Shown: positions 47,125 through 56,436 of the stretch, one piece after another
How the letters are laid out: each line of letters opens with the position of its first letter
Position numbering within the stretch: the first letter of the stretch is position 1
NCBI RefSeq assembly: GCF_001077815.2
Contig: NZ_CP011310.1
Location: 2,170,001 to 2,234,000 of the forward strand
Origin: Aurantiacibacter atlanticus
Lineage (GTDB): Bacteria > Pseudomonadota > Alphaproteobacteria > Sphingomonadales > Sphingomonadaceae
Direction: 5' to 3'
DNA: 64,000 nt
Made by a program: the position numbers and the translations under genes
The notes under the pieces: generated by a model
The model's input: only the letters and a program-made list of their open reading frames with translations
The model's database searches: none
Told to the model about the DNA's origin: nothing

Positions 47125-47485
47125 AACCAACAGCCTGCAAACTTCCGCAAAACCAAAGCAGAAACGCAAATGTCGCAAGGGCGTGCGCGAAAAGCTGGCA
47201 GAAGCACTAATTGCTCTGGCCGAAGGAAAGGGGCGCGTTGCGACACATCATGAAAAAGGCTGGGCCAGCATCACCTTTGCCGGAGCGCGACATCGTGTCG
47301 AAATGGTGTTCGAGAATGCTGAGGCGGTCGAAGCTGGCGAATGTTTCATCGCCTATCTGCCCGAACATGAATTCGCGATTCCCGGCCAGTTGATCGCGGA
47401 TGCAGCCGTCACCGAAGTGGACCACCGGCTGGAGCCACCGCACATGGTTGTGACCTGCGAGATCCTCGTGCTGGAAGAAGGGTAA
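47114..47485 (+). CDS. protein of unknown function downstream of the small gene
   Basis: 123 residues. A lysine-rich N-terminal tail (KPKQKRKCRKGVREKLAEAL) precedes an alpha/beta-looking domain with WASITFAGARHRVEMVFEN and PEHEFAIPGQLIADAAVTEV. No signal peptide, cysteine pair or known motif. GGGAG precedes the ATG. It probably forms one transcript with the 62-residue gene, opposite to the S24 repressor. Confidence 0.6.
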   Translation: MHIETNSLQTSAKPKQKRKCRKGVREKLAEALIALAEGKGRVATHHEKGWASITFAGARHRVEMVFENAEAVEAGECFIAYLPEHEFAIPGQLIADAAVTEVDHRLEPPHMVVTCEILVLEEG

Positions 47486-47594
47486 TGGATTGACCGGACG
47501 CAGGCAGGCGGCGCGCAACATGCGCCGGGAGGTTATTCCCTCTGAGTCGCAAGCCCTGCCCCACCCGTAGGTAACAAGCAGGAAACGAGCCTAG

Positions 47595-49037
47595 CTAACC
47601 CAACTTCCACTCCCACCCGAGCGGATCGCCATCCATCACTTCCACGCCTTTTGCGCCGAGGTCATCGCGCAGCGCATCTGACTGGGCGAAATCCTTGGCC
47701 GCGCGCGCTTCCTTGCGGCGGGCGAGCGCGTCCTCGATTTCTGCTTCAGAGATTTCGGCAGACTTGGGGCGGATGCGCAATTCCTCGCGGGTGAGGTCGA
47801 GCAGGCCGAGGCCGAGCACCGTGTCCATGTCCTCAATCACGGCGCGCTGAATGCCAGCATCCACCTTCTTCACCGCCAGAGATTCCTCCAGCGCGGTAAG
47901 CGCGATCGCGGTGTTGAGATCATCCGTCATCGCATTGGCAAACTTGTCTCGCAGGGCGGCAAACTTCGGATGATCCGGACTGGTAGGAGCCGCATCACTT
48001 AGCCGCTGCGCCAGCATAACCATACGTTTCAAGCGGGTGAGCGCTGCCTGCAGACCCTCCCAACTAAACTCCAGCTCGCTGCGGTAATGCGCTTGCAGGC
48101 ACATCAGTCGATAGGCGATCGGGTGGTAGCCCTTATCTATCAGCAGTTGCAGGCGCAGAAATTCACCTGAAGACTTGCTCATCTTGCCGCTGCGCTCAAC
48201 GAGGAAATTGTTGTGCATCCAGATGCGCGCGCCTGAATGTGTCGCCTCGTCGAGCGAACCGCAGCCGCAAAACGCCTGGTTCTGCGCGATTTCATTGGGG
48301 TGGTGGATTTCGCGGTGGTCAATGCCGCCAGTGTGGATATCAAAGGGGAAGCCCAACAGCTTCTCCCCCATCACCGAACATTCCAGATGCCAGCCGGGTG
48401 CGCCCCTGCCCCACGGGCTGTCCCATTCCATCTGGCGTTTCTCGCCCACTGGGGTCTTGCGCCAGATCGCGAAATCGGCGGCATTACGCTTGCCTTCCAC
48501 CGTCTCGATCCGGCCTTCGCCTTCCTCGGTCACTGCGCGGGCAAGCCGTCCGTAATCCGCTACTGATGACGTATCGAAATAGAGGCCACTGTCGATTTCG
48601 TAGAGATGCCTTTCCGGCATGGCTTCCACAAATGCGATCATCTCCGCAATGTAATCGGTAGCGACCGACCATTTGGCAGGCTCGCGAATATTGAGCGCTT
48701 TGACATCGGCCCAGTAAGCCTCGGTAAAATGCCGCGCGATATCCCAGATGCTCTGCGCCTTTTCGGCAGCCGCCTTCTCCAATTTATCCTCACCCGCATC
48801 GGCATCATCGGTAAGATGGCCGACATCGGTGATGTTGATGATGTGCTTGAGAGCATGTCCCTTCCAGCTCAAGGTGCGGCCCAACACGTCGGCAAAGACA
48901 TAGGCGCGCATATTGCCGATATGCGGATAATTATAGACCGTCGGCCCGCAGCTATAGACACGTGCTTCGCCCTGATGGACGGGCTGGAAAGTCTCGATCT
49001 GGCGGGTGAGCGAATTGAAGAGCTTGAGGTCGGTCAT
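47595..49037 (-). CDS. cysS: cysteinyl-tRNA synthetase
   Basis: 480 residues from ATG 49037 (MTDLKLFNSLTRQIETFQP); an earlier in-frame start at 49076 adds an unlikely proline-rich tag. The class I signatures are CGPTVYNYPHIGNMR (HIGH plus the zinc Cys) and GKMSKSSGEFL (KMSKS). The zinc-site partners lie in WHLECSVMGEKLLG and the GGIDHREIHHPNE motif. Complete. It is followed by 50 bases before the DUF2939 gene. Confidence 0.96.
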   Translation of the reverse strand: MTDLKLFNSLTRQIETFQPVHQGEARVYSCGPTVYNYPHIGNMRAYVFADVLGRTLSWKGHALKHIINITDVGHLTDDADAGEDKLEKAAAEKAQSIWDIARHFTEAYWADVKALNIREPAKWSVATDYIAEMIAFVEAMPERHLYEIDSGLYFDTSSVADYGRLARAVTEEGEGRIETVEGKRNAADFAIWRKTPVGEKRQMEWDSPWGRGAPGWHLECSVMGEKLLGFPFDIHTGGIDHREIHHPNEIAQNQAFCGCGSLDEATHSGARIWMHNNFLVERSGKMSKSSGEFLRLQLLIDKGYHPIAYRLMCLQAHYRSELEFSWEGLQAALTRLKRMVMLAQRLSDAAPTSPDHPKFAALRDKFANAMTDDLNTAIALTALEESLAVKKVDAGIQRAVIEDMDTVLGLGLLDLTREELRIRPKSAEISEAEIEDALARRKEARAAKDFAQSDALRDDLGAKGVEVMDGDPLGWEWKLG

Positions 49038-49086
49038 TGCGCGGCGAGGCTTAGGCGGCACTTCCGCGGCTGGCAATGGGCGGGGG

Positions 49087-49593
49087 TTAGAGCGCTGGCC
49101 CCGGCAATTCGAACCCTGTCAGCTTCCAGGCCAATCCATCGCGGGCGAAGATCAGTGTCGGACCCGCAGTCCCATCCTCAAACGTGCCTATCGCACGGAA
49201 ACTGTCAAAGCCCTCGCGCTCCACCTCCCACGATATTTCCTGCCCGCGCAACTGCTCTGGCAGGAAGTCCGCAGCCAAGGTGCCACTTGCAACCATGCGT
49301 CCCACAGTTTCGGGCGTCAGCGCACGGTCCAAGGCTTCGCGGCCGATTCGCTCTGTCACCACATCGGGTAACCTTGCCAGCAGTCCGCCCTGCCCCGAAC
49401 CCCGCCGCGCAGCTTCGGTGATCTGTTCCGAAGTCGACGCGCGCAAGGCCGGAAAATCCACCTTATCCTCCAGCGCTGCAGTGTCCTGCGCCGCTTCGGC
49501 GAGGCCATTCATGGCGAACCACGGGGATGCGAGATACCAGGCGCCGAATATGAGAGCGATGAGAGAGATCAGGACGAGGAGTTTCCTCATCAT
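49087..49593 (-). CDS. DUF2939 family protein
   Basis: 168 residues. An N-terminal signal anchor ([20 protein letters not shown]) precedes a periplasmic domain with [26 protein letters not shown], typical of DUF2939. The function of the family is unknown. Start overlaps the cobT stop by four bases; the two minus-strand genes are probably one transcript. Confidence 0.8.
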   Translation of the reverse strand: MMRKLLVLISLIALIFGAWYLASPWFAMNGLAEAAQDTAALEDKVDFPALRASTSEQITEAARRGSGQGGLLARLPDVVTERIGREALDRALTPETVGRMVASGTLAADFLPEQLRGQEISWEVEREGFDSFRAIGTFEDGTAGPTLIFARDGLAWKLTGFELPGPAL

Positions 49594-51413
49594 TCCCGCT
49601 CGAACAGATCCACCAGCTGCTCGATAATCGTGCCGCCTAATTGTTCGACATCCATGATCGTTACCGCGCGCTTGTAATAGCGGGTGACATCATGGCCGAT
49701 GCCGATGGCGACCAGCTGGACCGGGGAGGCTTTTTCGATCCATTCGATCACGCTGCGTAAATGGCCTTCGAGATAGCCCGCATTGTTCACGCTGAGCGTT
49801 GAATCGTCCACTGGGGCGCCGTCTGAAATGACCATCATGATGCGGCGATCTTCGGACCGGGCGAGCAGGCGTTCATGCGCCCACAGCAAGGCTTCGCCGT
49901 CGATATTTTCCTTCAGCAGACCTTCGCGCATCATCAGGCCAAGGCTGCGGCGCGCGCGGCGCATGGGTTCATCCGCCTTCTTGTATATAATGTGCCGCAG
50001 ATCATTGAGGCGACCGGGATTTACGGGGCGGCCATCGGCCAGCCACTTTTCACGGCTCTGCCCGCCTTTCCAGGCGCGAGTGGTAAAGCCGAGGATTTCC
50101 ACCTTTACCCCGCACCTTTCCAATGTCCTTGCCAGGATATCCGCGCTGATCGCGGCGATGGAAATGGGCCTTCCGCGCATGGAACCTGAATTGTCGATCA
50201 ACAGCGTTACGACGGTGTCCTTGAATTCCTGCTCCTGTTCGACCTTGTAACTGAGAGAGTGGCCAGGGCTGACCACCACGCGGGCCAGCCGGGCGGCATC
50301 AAGCAGGCCTTCTTCCTGATCGAAGCTCCAGCTGCGGTTCTGCTGCGCCATCAGCCGCCGCTGGAGGCGGTTGGCCAGCCGCGTGACCACGCCAGCCAAT
50401 CCGGCCAGCTGACTATCGAGATAGGCGCGGAGGCGATCAAGTTCTTCGACGTCGCACAGGTCGGTGGCCTCCACCACCTCGTCAAATTCCTCGGTAAAGG
50501 GCTGATAATCGAAGGTTTCAGGAATGTCCTGCCACGGCGAATTGCGCCTTTGGGGCAGCATCATTTCATCGCCATCTTCTCCCGGATCGCCTTCGCCGAT
50601 TTCGCCATCGGCCTCGCGCTCATCCTGCTCCTCGCCGTCACCCTCTTCGCCTTCTGTCCCTTCGGCGCGGGTTTCCGGCTGATCGCTGGAATCGCTGTCG
50701 CTATCATCCTTATCTTCGGAGGTATCGTCTTCGACGTCCTGCTCATCCCCGTCTTCGTCATCCAGACCGTCTTCGGGTTCCAGCTGGGCAGGCGCAATGT
50801 CGAGATGGCGCAGCATGTCGAGACCGAGCTTCTGGAAAGCGGATTGGTCATGCAGCGCATCGCCAAATTGCTGCAAATCTTCGTCAGCGCGGCTTTCGAT
50901 AAAGTCGCGCACCATGTCCACGCCCGAGCGCGCCGCTTCGGGGATTGGCTGGCCCGTCAATTGTTCGCGCAGCAACAGACCCAGCGCTGCATCGAGCGGC
51001 ACATCGTCGGCACTTTCGGCGCGGGCTATCGCGCTTCCGGCAATGCGCTGGTCCTGCATCGCTGACAGATTATCGCGCATACCGGCAAATTCCGTCTCAC
51101 CGATCGCTTCATATCGAGCGCGTTCGATGGCGTCATAACAGGCTCTCGCCTCGCCATCCTGCGGGCGCTGTCGCATGTGCATAGCAGCATTGTGATGGCG
51201 CAGACGCAGCGCGAAACTGTCGGCAAATCCGCGCGCTTCGCTCGCCTCGGCAGCGCTCAGATTACGCGAAGGCATGGGCACACGCACTGTCTTGCCCGAT
51301 TCGTAAGCAGCGTCGGCAGTAAAGCCGATCTCAACCTCTGGGTCATGCGCGATAGCGCGGGCAGCGCCTGTCAGCGCCAGCTTGAAACGGTCTATGGGAG
51401 ATTCGTCAGCCAT
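49590..51413 (-). CDS. cobT: cobaltochelatase CobT-like protein
   Basis: 607 residues. An N-terminal CobT domain (about 1-200) is followed by an acidic low-complexity linker (about 205-285, rich in Asp, Glu and Ser: [20 protein letters not shown]). A C-terminal von Willebrand A domain has an intact MIDAS motif, [18 protein letters not shown], and [11 protein letters not shown]. This fits CobT, which with CobS and CobN inserts cobalt into hydrogenobyrinate diamide in the aerobic B12 pathway. CobS and CobN are not in this window. MetH at 57.5 kb is a B12 user. Confidence 0.9.
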   Translation of the reverse strand: MADESPIDRFKLALTGAARAIAHDPEVEIGFTADAAYESGKTVRVPMPSRNLSAAEASEARGFADSFALRLRHHNAAMHMRQRPQDGEARACYDAIERARYEAIGETEFAGMRDNLSAMQDQRIAGSAIARAESADDVPLDAALGLLLREQLTGQPIPEAARSGVDMVRDFIESRADEDLQQFGDALHDQSAFQKLGLDMLRHLDIAPAQLEPEDGLDDEDGDEQDVEDDTSEDKDDSDSDSSDQPETRAEGTEGEEGDGEEQDEREADGEIGEGDPGEDGDEMMLPQRRNSPWQDIPETFDYQPFTEEFDEVVEATDLCDVEELDRLRAYLDSQLAGLAGVVTRLANRLQRRLMAQQNRSWSFDQEEGLLDAARLARVVVSPGHSLSYKVEQEQEFKDTVVTLLIDNSGSMRGRPISIAAISADILARTLERCGVKVEILGFTTRAWKGGQSREKWLADGRPVNPGRLNDLRHIIYKKADEPMRRARRSLGLMMREGLLKENIDGEALLWAHERLLARSEDRRIMMVISDGAPVDDSTLSVNNAGYLEGHLRSVIEWIEKASPVQLVAIGIGHDVTRYYKRAVTIMDVEQLGGTIIEQLVDLFERE

Positions 51414-51507
51414 GCAGGGCGCTGACTAAAGCACGGCACAAAAGGCGCAAGGGGCTGTGCCGATAGCTAGCCCCTTGCGCAGCTTGCCAATTCGCCGCCA
51501 TCTGCAG

Positions 51508-52203
51508 TCACAAAGCGCGACCAGCACCAAACACGCCAATCAGCAGAGGATCATTTGTGGCACGCGGATTGGCGCGGATTGCAGCTTCTTCAATGCCCAT
51601 CTCATTCCAGATGACATTGTCGACCGTGCGCGACAGGTTTTGCGCGACACCTGCAATATCAACGCCAGTGGCCGCCGCCAGCAATTCACCGACCAGCGGT
51701 TCGTTCGCGATGCGCATGGCCTGCCCCAGTTCTGGCACCATTGCTTCAACCAGCGTCACGCCAAGTTCGTTGCGCAGGAAGCCTGTAGCCGCCGTCGGCC
51801 CGCCATTTATCAGCGCCATCGCATTCTGGATGCCGATGACCCGCACCGCATCGGTCACAATGGGTGCTGCGCGTTCTGCGCCCACGATTGCGATATCGGC
51901 AAAGGCATCTACCAACCGGTCCTTGAACAGCGATGATGTGAGAATGCCGGCAAGCACAGAACCGCGCGTGCCGATCATATTTGGCAGACCGATATCGGCC
52001 ACTGCATCATCCCAATAGCCGCCCGGCACCGTCAGCCGGGCAAAGGCGCGTTCGCTGGAAAGGTAAAGCATGCGGCGCACCGCATCAGTCAGGCTGAAAC
52101 CGCCGAAAGACTGGCAGGCTGGCAGCGCAAACATTGCACCTGCAGCGCCGACCCCGGCTATGAAATTGCGACGGCTGGCCGATGGGGCTGCGAATTCGGT
52201 CAT
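51508..52203 (-). CDS. DUF4197 family exported protein
   Basis: 231 residues from ATG 52203, with AAGGAGAGG upstream; the ORF extends 18 codons earlier without a good site. The N-terminus SRRNFIAGVGAAGAMFALPAC has a twin-arginine-like signal and possible lipobox, so it is exported and perhaps lipidated. The rest matches DUF4197 (IGTRGSVLAGILTSSL; ALINGGPTAATGFLRNEL). Function unknown. Divergent from priA across only 52 bases. Confidence 0.75.
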   Translation of the reverse strand: MTEFAAPSASRRNFIAGVGAAGAMFALPACQSFGGFSLTDAVRRMLYLSSERAFARLTVPGGYWDDAVADIGLPNMIGTRGSVLAGILTSSLFKDRLVDAFADIAIVGAERAAPIVTDAVRVIGIQNAMALINGGPTAATGFLRNELGVTLVEAMVPELGQAMRIANEPLVGELLAAATGVDIAGVAQNLSRTVDNVIWNEMGIEEAAIRANPRATNDPLLIGVFGAGRAL

Positions 52204-52255
52204 AATGCGTTTCCTCTCCTTGCAGCGCGCACGACGCAGCGCCCATATAACGCAC

Positions 52256-54427
52256 ATGCCCGTAATCCGTGCCAGACTACTGATGATGAACGCCGCGCTC
52301 GGTCCGCTTGATTACAAGGTGCCTGCCGGCATGAATGTCGAATATGGGCAGATCGTCATCGCTCCGCTGGGGCCGCGCCAGGTCACCGGGATTGTGTGGG
52401 AGGAGGATCGCCTGCCTGCCAATTCCGTACCCGAAGCAAAACTGCGCCCGCTCCTCTCCGCGGTGGATGTGCCGCCTATACGAGGAGAATTGCGCAGGCT
52501 GATTGAATGGACGGCAGATTATTACATTGCACCGCTGGCGGCGGTTGCGCGCATGGTGATCGCCAGCGGCGGCGCGCTGCGCGGCCCGGCCACCATGACC
52601 GAATATCGCCTGTCAGGCGGAATGCCGGATCGCATGACCCCGCAGCGCGAACGCGCCATCGCGGCACTGGAAGGCGAGCAGGCGACAATCCGAGAATTGT
52701 CCGGTCTTGCCGACGTCAGCGAAGGCGTGCTGCGCGGCCTCGTCAACCAGGGCGCGCTAGAGCCGGTGGAAGTGGATGTTGATCGCCCCTACACCCGCGC
52801 CCGCCACGATTTCGACGAACCCGATTTGAGCGATGACCAGCGCAAGGTCTCTGCCCGGTTGGTGGAGGCTGTTGCGACGCGAAAATTCGCGCCCATCCTG
52901 CTCGACGGAGTGACCGGATCTGGCAAGACCGAAACATATTTCGAAGCCGTGGCAGAGGCCCTGAAGGACGACAGGCAAGTGCTTGTCCTGCTGCCTGAAA
53001 TCGCGCTGACAGAAGCCTTCCTCAAACGCTTTGGAAACCGTTTCGGAGCGGCCCCGGTGACATGGCACTCCTCGCTCAAATCGACAGAGCGGCGCCGCGC
53101 ATGGCGGGCCATCGCATCGGGGGAAGCGCAGGTTGTGGTCGGCGCACGTTCCGCCCTGTTCCTGCCCTATGCCAATCTCGGTCTTATCGTGGTCGACGAA
53201 GCGCATGAAATAAGCTTCAAGCAGGAAGACGGCGTGCGGTACAATGCGCGCGATGTAGCGGTTATGCGCGGCCATTTCGAAGCGATCCCCGTCATCCTCG
53301 CCAGCGCCACACCCGCGCTGGAAAGCCTGCATATGGCAACCAGCGGGACTTATGAGAAGCTTGATCTGCCAAGCCGATTTGGTGGCGCGCAAATGCCTGA
53401 AATCCGGCTGGTGAACCTAACAGAAGAACAGCCCGGTCGTGGAAGCTGGATCGCCGCCCCCTTGCGCCGCGCCATGTTTGAACGGCTGGAGCGGGGCGAA
53501 CAATCGCTGCTGTTCCTCAACCGTCGCGGCTATGCCCCGCTGACGCTGTGCCGCAATTGCGGATTTCGCTTCCAATGCCCCAATTGCAGTGCATGGCTGG
53601 TCGAGCACCGGCTTAGCCAGCGCCTGTCATGCCATCATTGCGGGCATGAGACCGCGACACCGGAAAAATGCCCTGAATGCGGAGAGCCGGATTGCCTTGT
53701 CGCCTGCGGTCCGGGTGTGGAACGGATCGCCGATGAAGTGGCCGAAATGCTGCCCGATGCGCGCGTGGCGCTGGTCACATCCGATACCATCAACACGCCG
53801 GAAAAGGCCGCGCAATTCGTGGCCATGGCTGAGGGCGGAGCGATTGATGTCATCGTGGGCACGCAGCTTGTTACCAAGGGGTTCCACTTTCCCGAGTTGA
53901 CGCTGGTAGGTGTGATTGATGCCGATCTTGGCCTCGAAGGCGGTGATTTGCGCGCTGCTGAACGCACTTATCAGCAGGTGGCGCAGGTTGCAGGGCGCGC
54001 GGGTCGCGGCGCAAAGCCGGGCGAAGTGCTGATCCAGACACGCCATCCCGATGCGCCTGTCATTGCCGCATTGGAAGCGGGCGACCGTGACGCATTTTAC
54101 GATGCCGAAACAGAAGCACGCCGCCATGCAGGGGCGCCTCCTTTCGGGCGCTGGGCCGCTATCATCGTATCGGCCGAGGACGATGCCGAAGCGCGCGAGG
54201 CTGCCAACAGGATCGGTAATTCCCGCCCCAGGCTGGACGATGTGATGATCCTTGGCCCTGCCCCCGCGCCGCTCGCCTTGCTGCGCAATCGCTATCGCTA
54301 TCGCCTGTTGTTAAACGCGCGCCGCAGCGCTGAATTGCAAAAGGTGATCCGCCAGTGGCTCGGCCAACTGGATCATCCCCCCGGCGTGCGCGTTGGCGTG
54401 GACATCGACCCCTATAGCTTTGTCTGA
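52256..54427 (+). CDS. priA: primosomal protein N', replication restart helicase PriA
   Basis: 723 residues from ATG 52256 (MPVIRARLLMMNAALGPLDY). The 3'-binding domain with APLGPRQVTGIVW is followed by the SF2 helicase core: LDGVTGSGKTE (Walker A), VVDEAHE (DEAH), SATPALES, and QVAGRAGRG (motif VI). The zinc-binding insertion has two CxxC pairs, LCRNCGFRFQCPNCSAWL and LSCHHCGHE...CPECG. Restarts stalled forks. The long in-frame extension to 52070 runs through the divergent gene and is not used. Confidence 0.94.
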   Translation: MPVIRARLLMMNAALGPLDYKVPAGMNVEYGQIVIAPLGPRQVTGIVWEEDRLPANSVPEAKLRPLLSAVDVPPIRGELRRLIEWTADYYIAPLAAVARMVIASGGALRGPATMTEYRLSGGMPDRMTPQRERAIAALEGEQATIRELSGLADVSEGVLRGLVNQGALEPVEVDVDRPYTRARHDFDEPDLSDDQRKVSARLVEAVATRKFAPILLDGVTGSGKTETYFEAVAEALKDDRQVLVLLPEIALTEAFLKRFGNRFGAAPVTWHSSLKSTERRRAWRAIASGEAQVVVGARSALFLPYANLGLIVVDEAHEISFKQEDGVRYNARDVAVMRGHFEAIPVILASATPALESLHMATSGTYEKLDLPSRFGGAQMPEIRLVNLTEEQPGRGSWIAAPLRRAMFERLERGEQSLLFLNRRGYAPLTLCRNCGFRFQCPNCSAWLVEHRLSQRLSCHHCGHETATPEKCPECGEPDCLVACGPGVERIADEVAEMLPDARVALVTSDTINTPEKAAQFVAMAEGGAIDVIVGTQLVTKGFHFPELTLVGVIDADLGLEGGDLRAAERTYQQVAQVAGRAGRGAKPGEVLIQTRHPDAPVIAALEAGDRDAFYDAETEARRHAGAPPFGRWAAIIVSAEDDAEAREAANRIGNSRPRLDDVMILGPAPAPLALLRNRYRYRLLLNARRSAELQKVIRQWLGQLDHPPGVRVGVDIDPYSFV

Positions 54428-54472
54428 ATTGCCATTCGTCTGGTTTCCAAAGAAACCGCAATAATGCTAGCA

Positions 54473-54492
54473 ATATAACAATTGCGTTATAT
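54473..54492. promoter_or_regulatory. palindromic operator before the ArsR-methyltransferase gene
   Basis: ATATAAC (54473-54479) and GTTATAT (54486-54492) are perfect 7-bp inverted arms around AATTGC. It sits 10 bases upstream of the start codon, right where an ArsR-family regulator would bind its own promoter. Likely an SahR-type operator; the match to the published motif was not checked. Confidence 0.65.
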
Positions 54493-54502
54493 ACTTATAT
54501 TC

Positions 54503-55480
54503 ATGCAACTCGAAGCCGCCTTTCGTGCCTTGTCCGATGTGTCACGCCTGCGCGTGATGCGGCTGGTTGCGCAGATGGAATTGTCCGTGGGCGAAATTGC
54601 GCAAGTGCTCGGCCAGAGCCAGCCGCGCGTGTCGCAGCACATCGGCCGTCTGGTCGATGCGGGCCTTGTTGAGCGGCGCAAGGAAGGCAATTCCGTTTTC
54701 CTGCGCGATGCTGCCCCATCGGAGATGGGCGAAACAATTGCCCGCTTGCTGGCATTCGGCGAAAGCGAAGACGCGCAATTTGCAGCACAGGCCAGCGCCG
54801 ACCGTACACGCCTTTCCACCATCCGGGCAGCGCGTGAAAAAGAAGCCGACCACTATTTCGCCCGCCATGCCGATGAATGGGACACTTTGCGTGAAATCCA
54901 CGGGCCGGAAAAGGCGAGTGAGGAAGCTCTGCTGAGGGTGCTGGCAGACAGACCACCGGGCCGTATGCTCGATATCGGCACCGGCACGGGCCGTATCGCT
55001 GAATTGCTTGCGCCCCATGCCGATCACATCGTCGCGCTCGACAAGAACCTGGATATGCTGCGCGTGGCGCGCGCCCGGCTTCAGGCCCTGGGGCCGGAAA
55101 AGGTGGAATTGCAAAAGGGCGATTTCACGGACCTGCCCTTCCCCGCCCACAGCTTTGATACCGTCTTGCTGCATCAGGTGCTGCATTTCGCGCAGGACCC
55201 CGCGCTTGCCCTGTGCGAAGCGGCGCGGGTGACCAAGCCGCTCGGCATGATCGCCGTGGTCGATCTCGCCCGTCACGAACGCGATGATCTGCGTGAGCGC
55301 CATGCCCATGCACGGCTGGGCTTTGCCGATGCCACCATGGCCAAGATGCTTCGTGCCGCCGGATTCGAACCTGCCCCGCCGGTTGAAGTGCCGGGACGCG
55401 AATTGACCGTCAAAATCTGGGCCGCAACCCGCCTCGCGCTGCCTGCCACTGCCTCTTCCAACAGAAAGGTCGCTTCATGA
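54503..55480 (+). CDS. SahR-like regulator: ArsR HTH fused to a methyltransferase-like domain
   Basis: 325 residues from ATG 54503. An ArsR-type winged helix (about 1-90, ALSDVSRLRVMRLVAQMELS...GEIAQVLGQSQPRVSQHIGRL) is followed by a SAM-methyltransferase fold (about 145-320) with DIGTGTGRIAELLAPHADHI and LPFPAHSFDTVLLHQVLHF. Known SahR proteins have exactly this plan and use the methylase-like domain to sense S-adenosylhomocysteine rather than to catalyse. The gene overlaps metF by four bases, is followed by metH, and has a palindrome at its start. It probably represses its own operon until SAH accumulates. Confidence 0.85.
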   Translation: MQLEAAFRALSDVSRLRVMRLVAQMELSVGEIAQVLGQSQPRVSQHIGRLVDAGLVERRKEGNSVFLRDAAPSEMGETIARLLAFGESEDAQFAAQASADRTRLSTIRAAREKEADHYFARHADEWDTLREIHGPEKASEEALLRVLADRPPGRMLDIGTGTGRIAELLAPHADHIVALDKNLDMLRVARARLQALGPEKVELQKGDFTDLPFPAHSFDTVLLHQVLHFAQDPALALCEAARVTKPLGMIAVVDLARHERDDLRERHAHARLGFADATMAKMLRAAGFEPAPPVEVPGRELTVKIWAATRLALPATASSNRKVAS

Positions 55481-56436
55481 GCGCCCCCCTATCAGCGCCT
55501 GCAAAAATTGCCGATTGTCTTGATCCTGAGCATGAGGTGCGCACCGCCCGTGACACGCCGCTGTTTTCCGGCCTGCCGGGCGACATTGCAGTCAGTTTCG
55601 AATTCTTCCCCCCCAAGAGCGAGAAGATGGAAGAGAAATTGTGGGAAGCGGTGCAGCAGCTTGCCCCGCTCTCCCCTGAATTTGTCAGCGTCACCTATGG
55701 TGCAGGCGGTTCCACCCGCGAACGCACGCATAATACGGTAACACGTCTGATCCGCGAAGCAGGCATTCCGGCTGCTGCGCATCTTACCTGCGTCGATGCC
55801 AGCCGCGCCGAAACGCAGAAAATCGCAGAAGCCTATTGGGAAGCCGGCGTGCGCCATATCGTGGCTCTGCGCGGCGATGCGGGTGAACCGGGGGCGCCTT
55901 TCATTCCCCATGCTGATGGCTATGCCAATGCAGCAGAACTGGTGCGCGGATTGAAGGAAGTGGCCGATTTTGAAATCTCGGTTGCCGCGTATCCTGAAAC
56001 CCACCCCGATGCCGATTGTCCGCAGGCCGATCTCGATAATCTGAAGCGCAAGATCGATGCAGGCGCATCACGCGGAATCAGCCAGTTTTTCTTCGCGCCC
56101 GAGACCTTTTTCAACTTCACCGAGAAATGCCGTGCAGCCGGAATTGACGCACCGATGGTTCCGGGAATCCTGCCGGTCACCAATGTCGCACAGGCGCGCA
56201 AATTCGCCGGACAATGCGGCGCGGTAATCCCGGACTGGATGGATGGCCTGTTTGAAGGGCTGGATGAACGACCCGGCGCACGCCAGCTTGTCGCTGCGAC
56301 AATCGCGGCAGAGCTGTGCCGCCGCCTTTATGCAGGCGGGGTCCGCCAGTTTCACTTCTATACTCTCAACCGGGCAGAGCTGGCATATGCCATTTGCCAC
56401 TTGCTGGGCCGCCGCCCGCTGGAGAAAAGCGCATGA
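55477..56436 (+). CDS. metF: 5,10-methylenetetrahydrofolate reductase
   Basis: 319 residues. FAD TIM-barrel enzyme that makes 5-methyl-THF for methionine synthase. FEFFPPKSEKMEEKLWEA (catalytic Glu), SVTYGAGGSTRERTHNT, HLTCVDASRAE, LRGDAGEPG and QFFFAPETFFNF are conserved blocks. The start overlaps the regulator's stop as ATGA, and its own stop overlaps the first metH half the same way, so all four genes form one operon. Confidence 0.95.
   Translation: MSAPLSAPAKIADCLDPEHEVRTARDTPLFSGLPGDIAVSFEFFPPKSEKMEEKLWEAVQQLAPLSPEFVSVTYGAGGSTRERTHNTVTRLIREAGIPAAAHLTCVDASRAETQKIAEAYWEAGVRHIVALRGDAGEPGAPFIPHADGYANAAELVRGLKEVADFEISVAAYPETHPDADCPQADLDNLKRKIDAGASRGISQFFFAPETFFNFTEKCRAAGIDAPMVPGILPVTNVAQARKFAGQCGAVIPDWMDGLFEGLDERPGARQLVAATIAAELCRRLYAGGVRQFHFYTLNRAELAYAICHLLGRRPLEKSA

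Noticed and set aside
50259-51065. Plus-strand frame of 268 codons with hydrophobic runs opposite cobT
   Set aside because: The hydrophobic segments are the mirror of the acidic Asp/Glu linker of CobT; not an independent gene.
56316-56432. Longer N-terminus for the first metH half
   Set aside because: This stretch is the end of metF; the ATGA overlap start at 56433 gives the standard MetH N-terminus.
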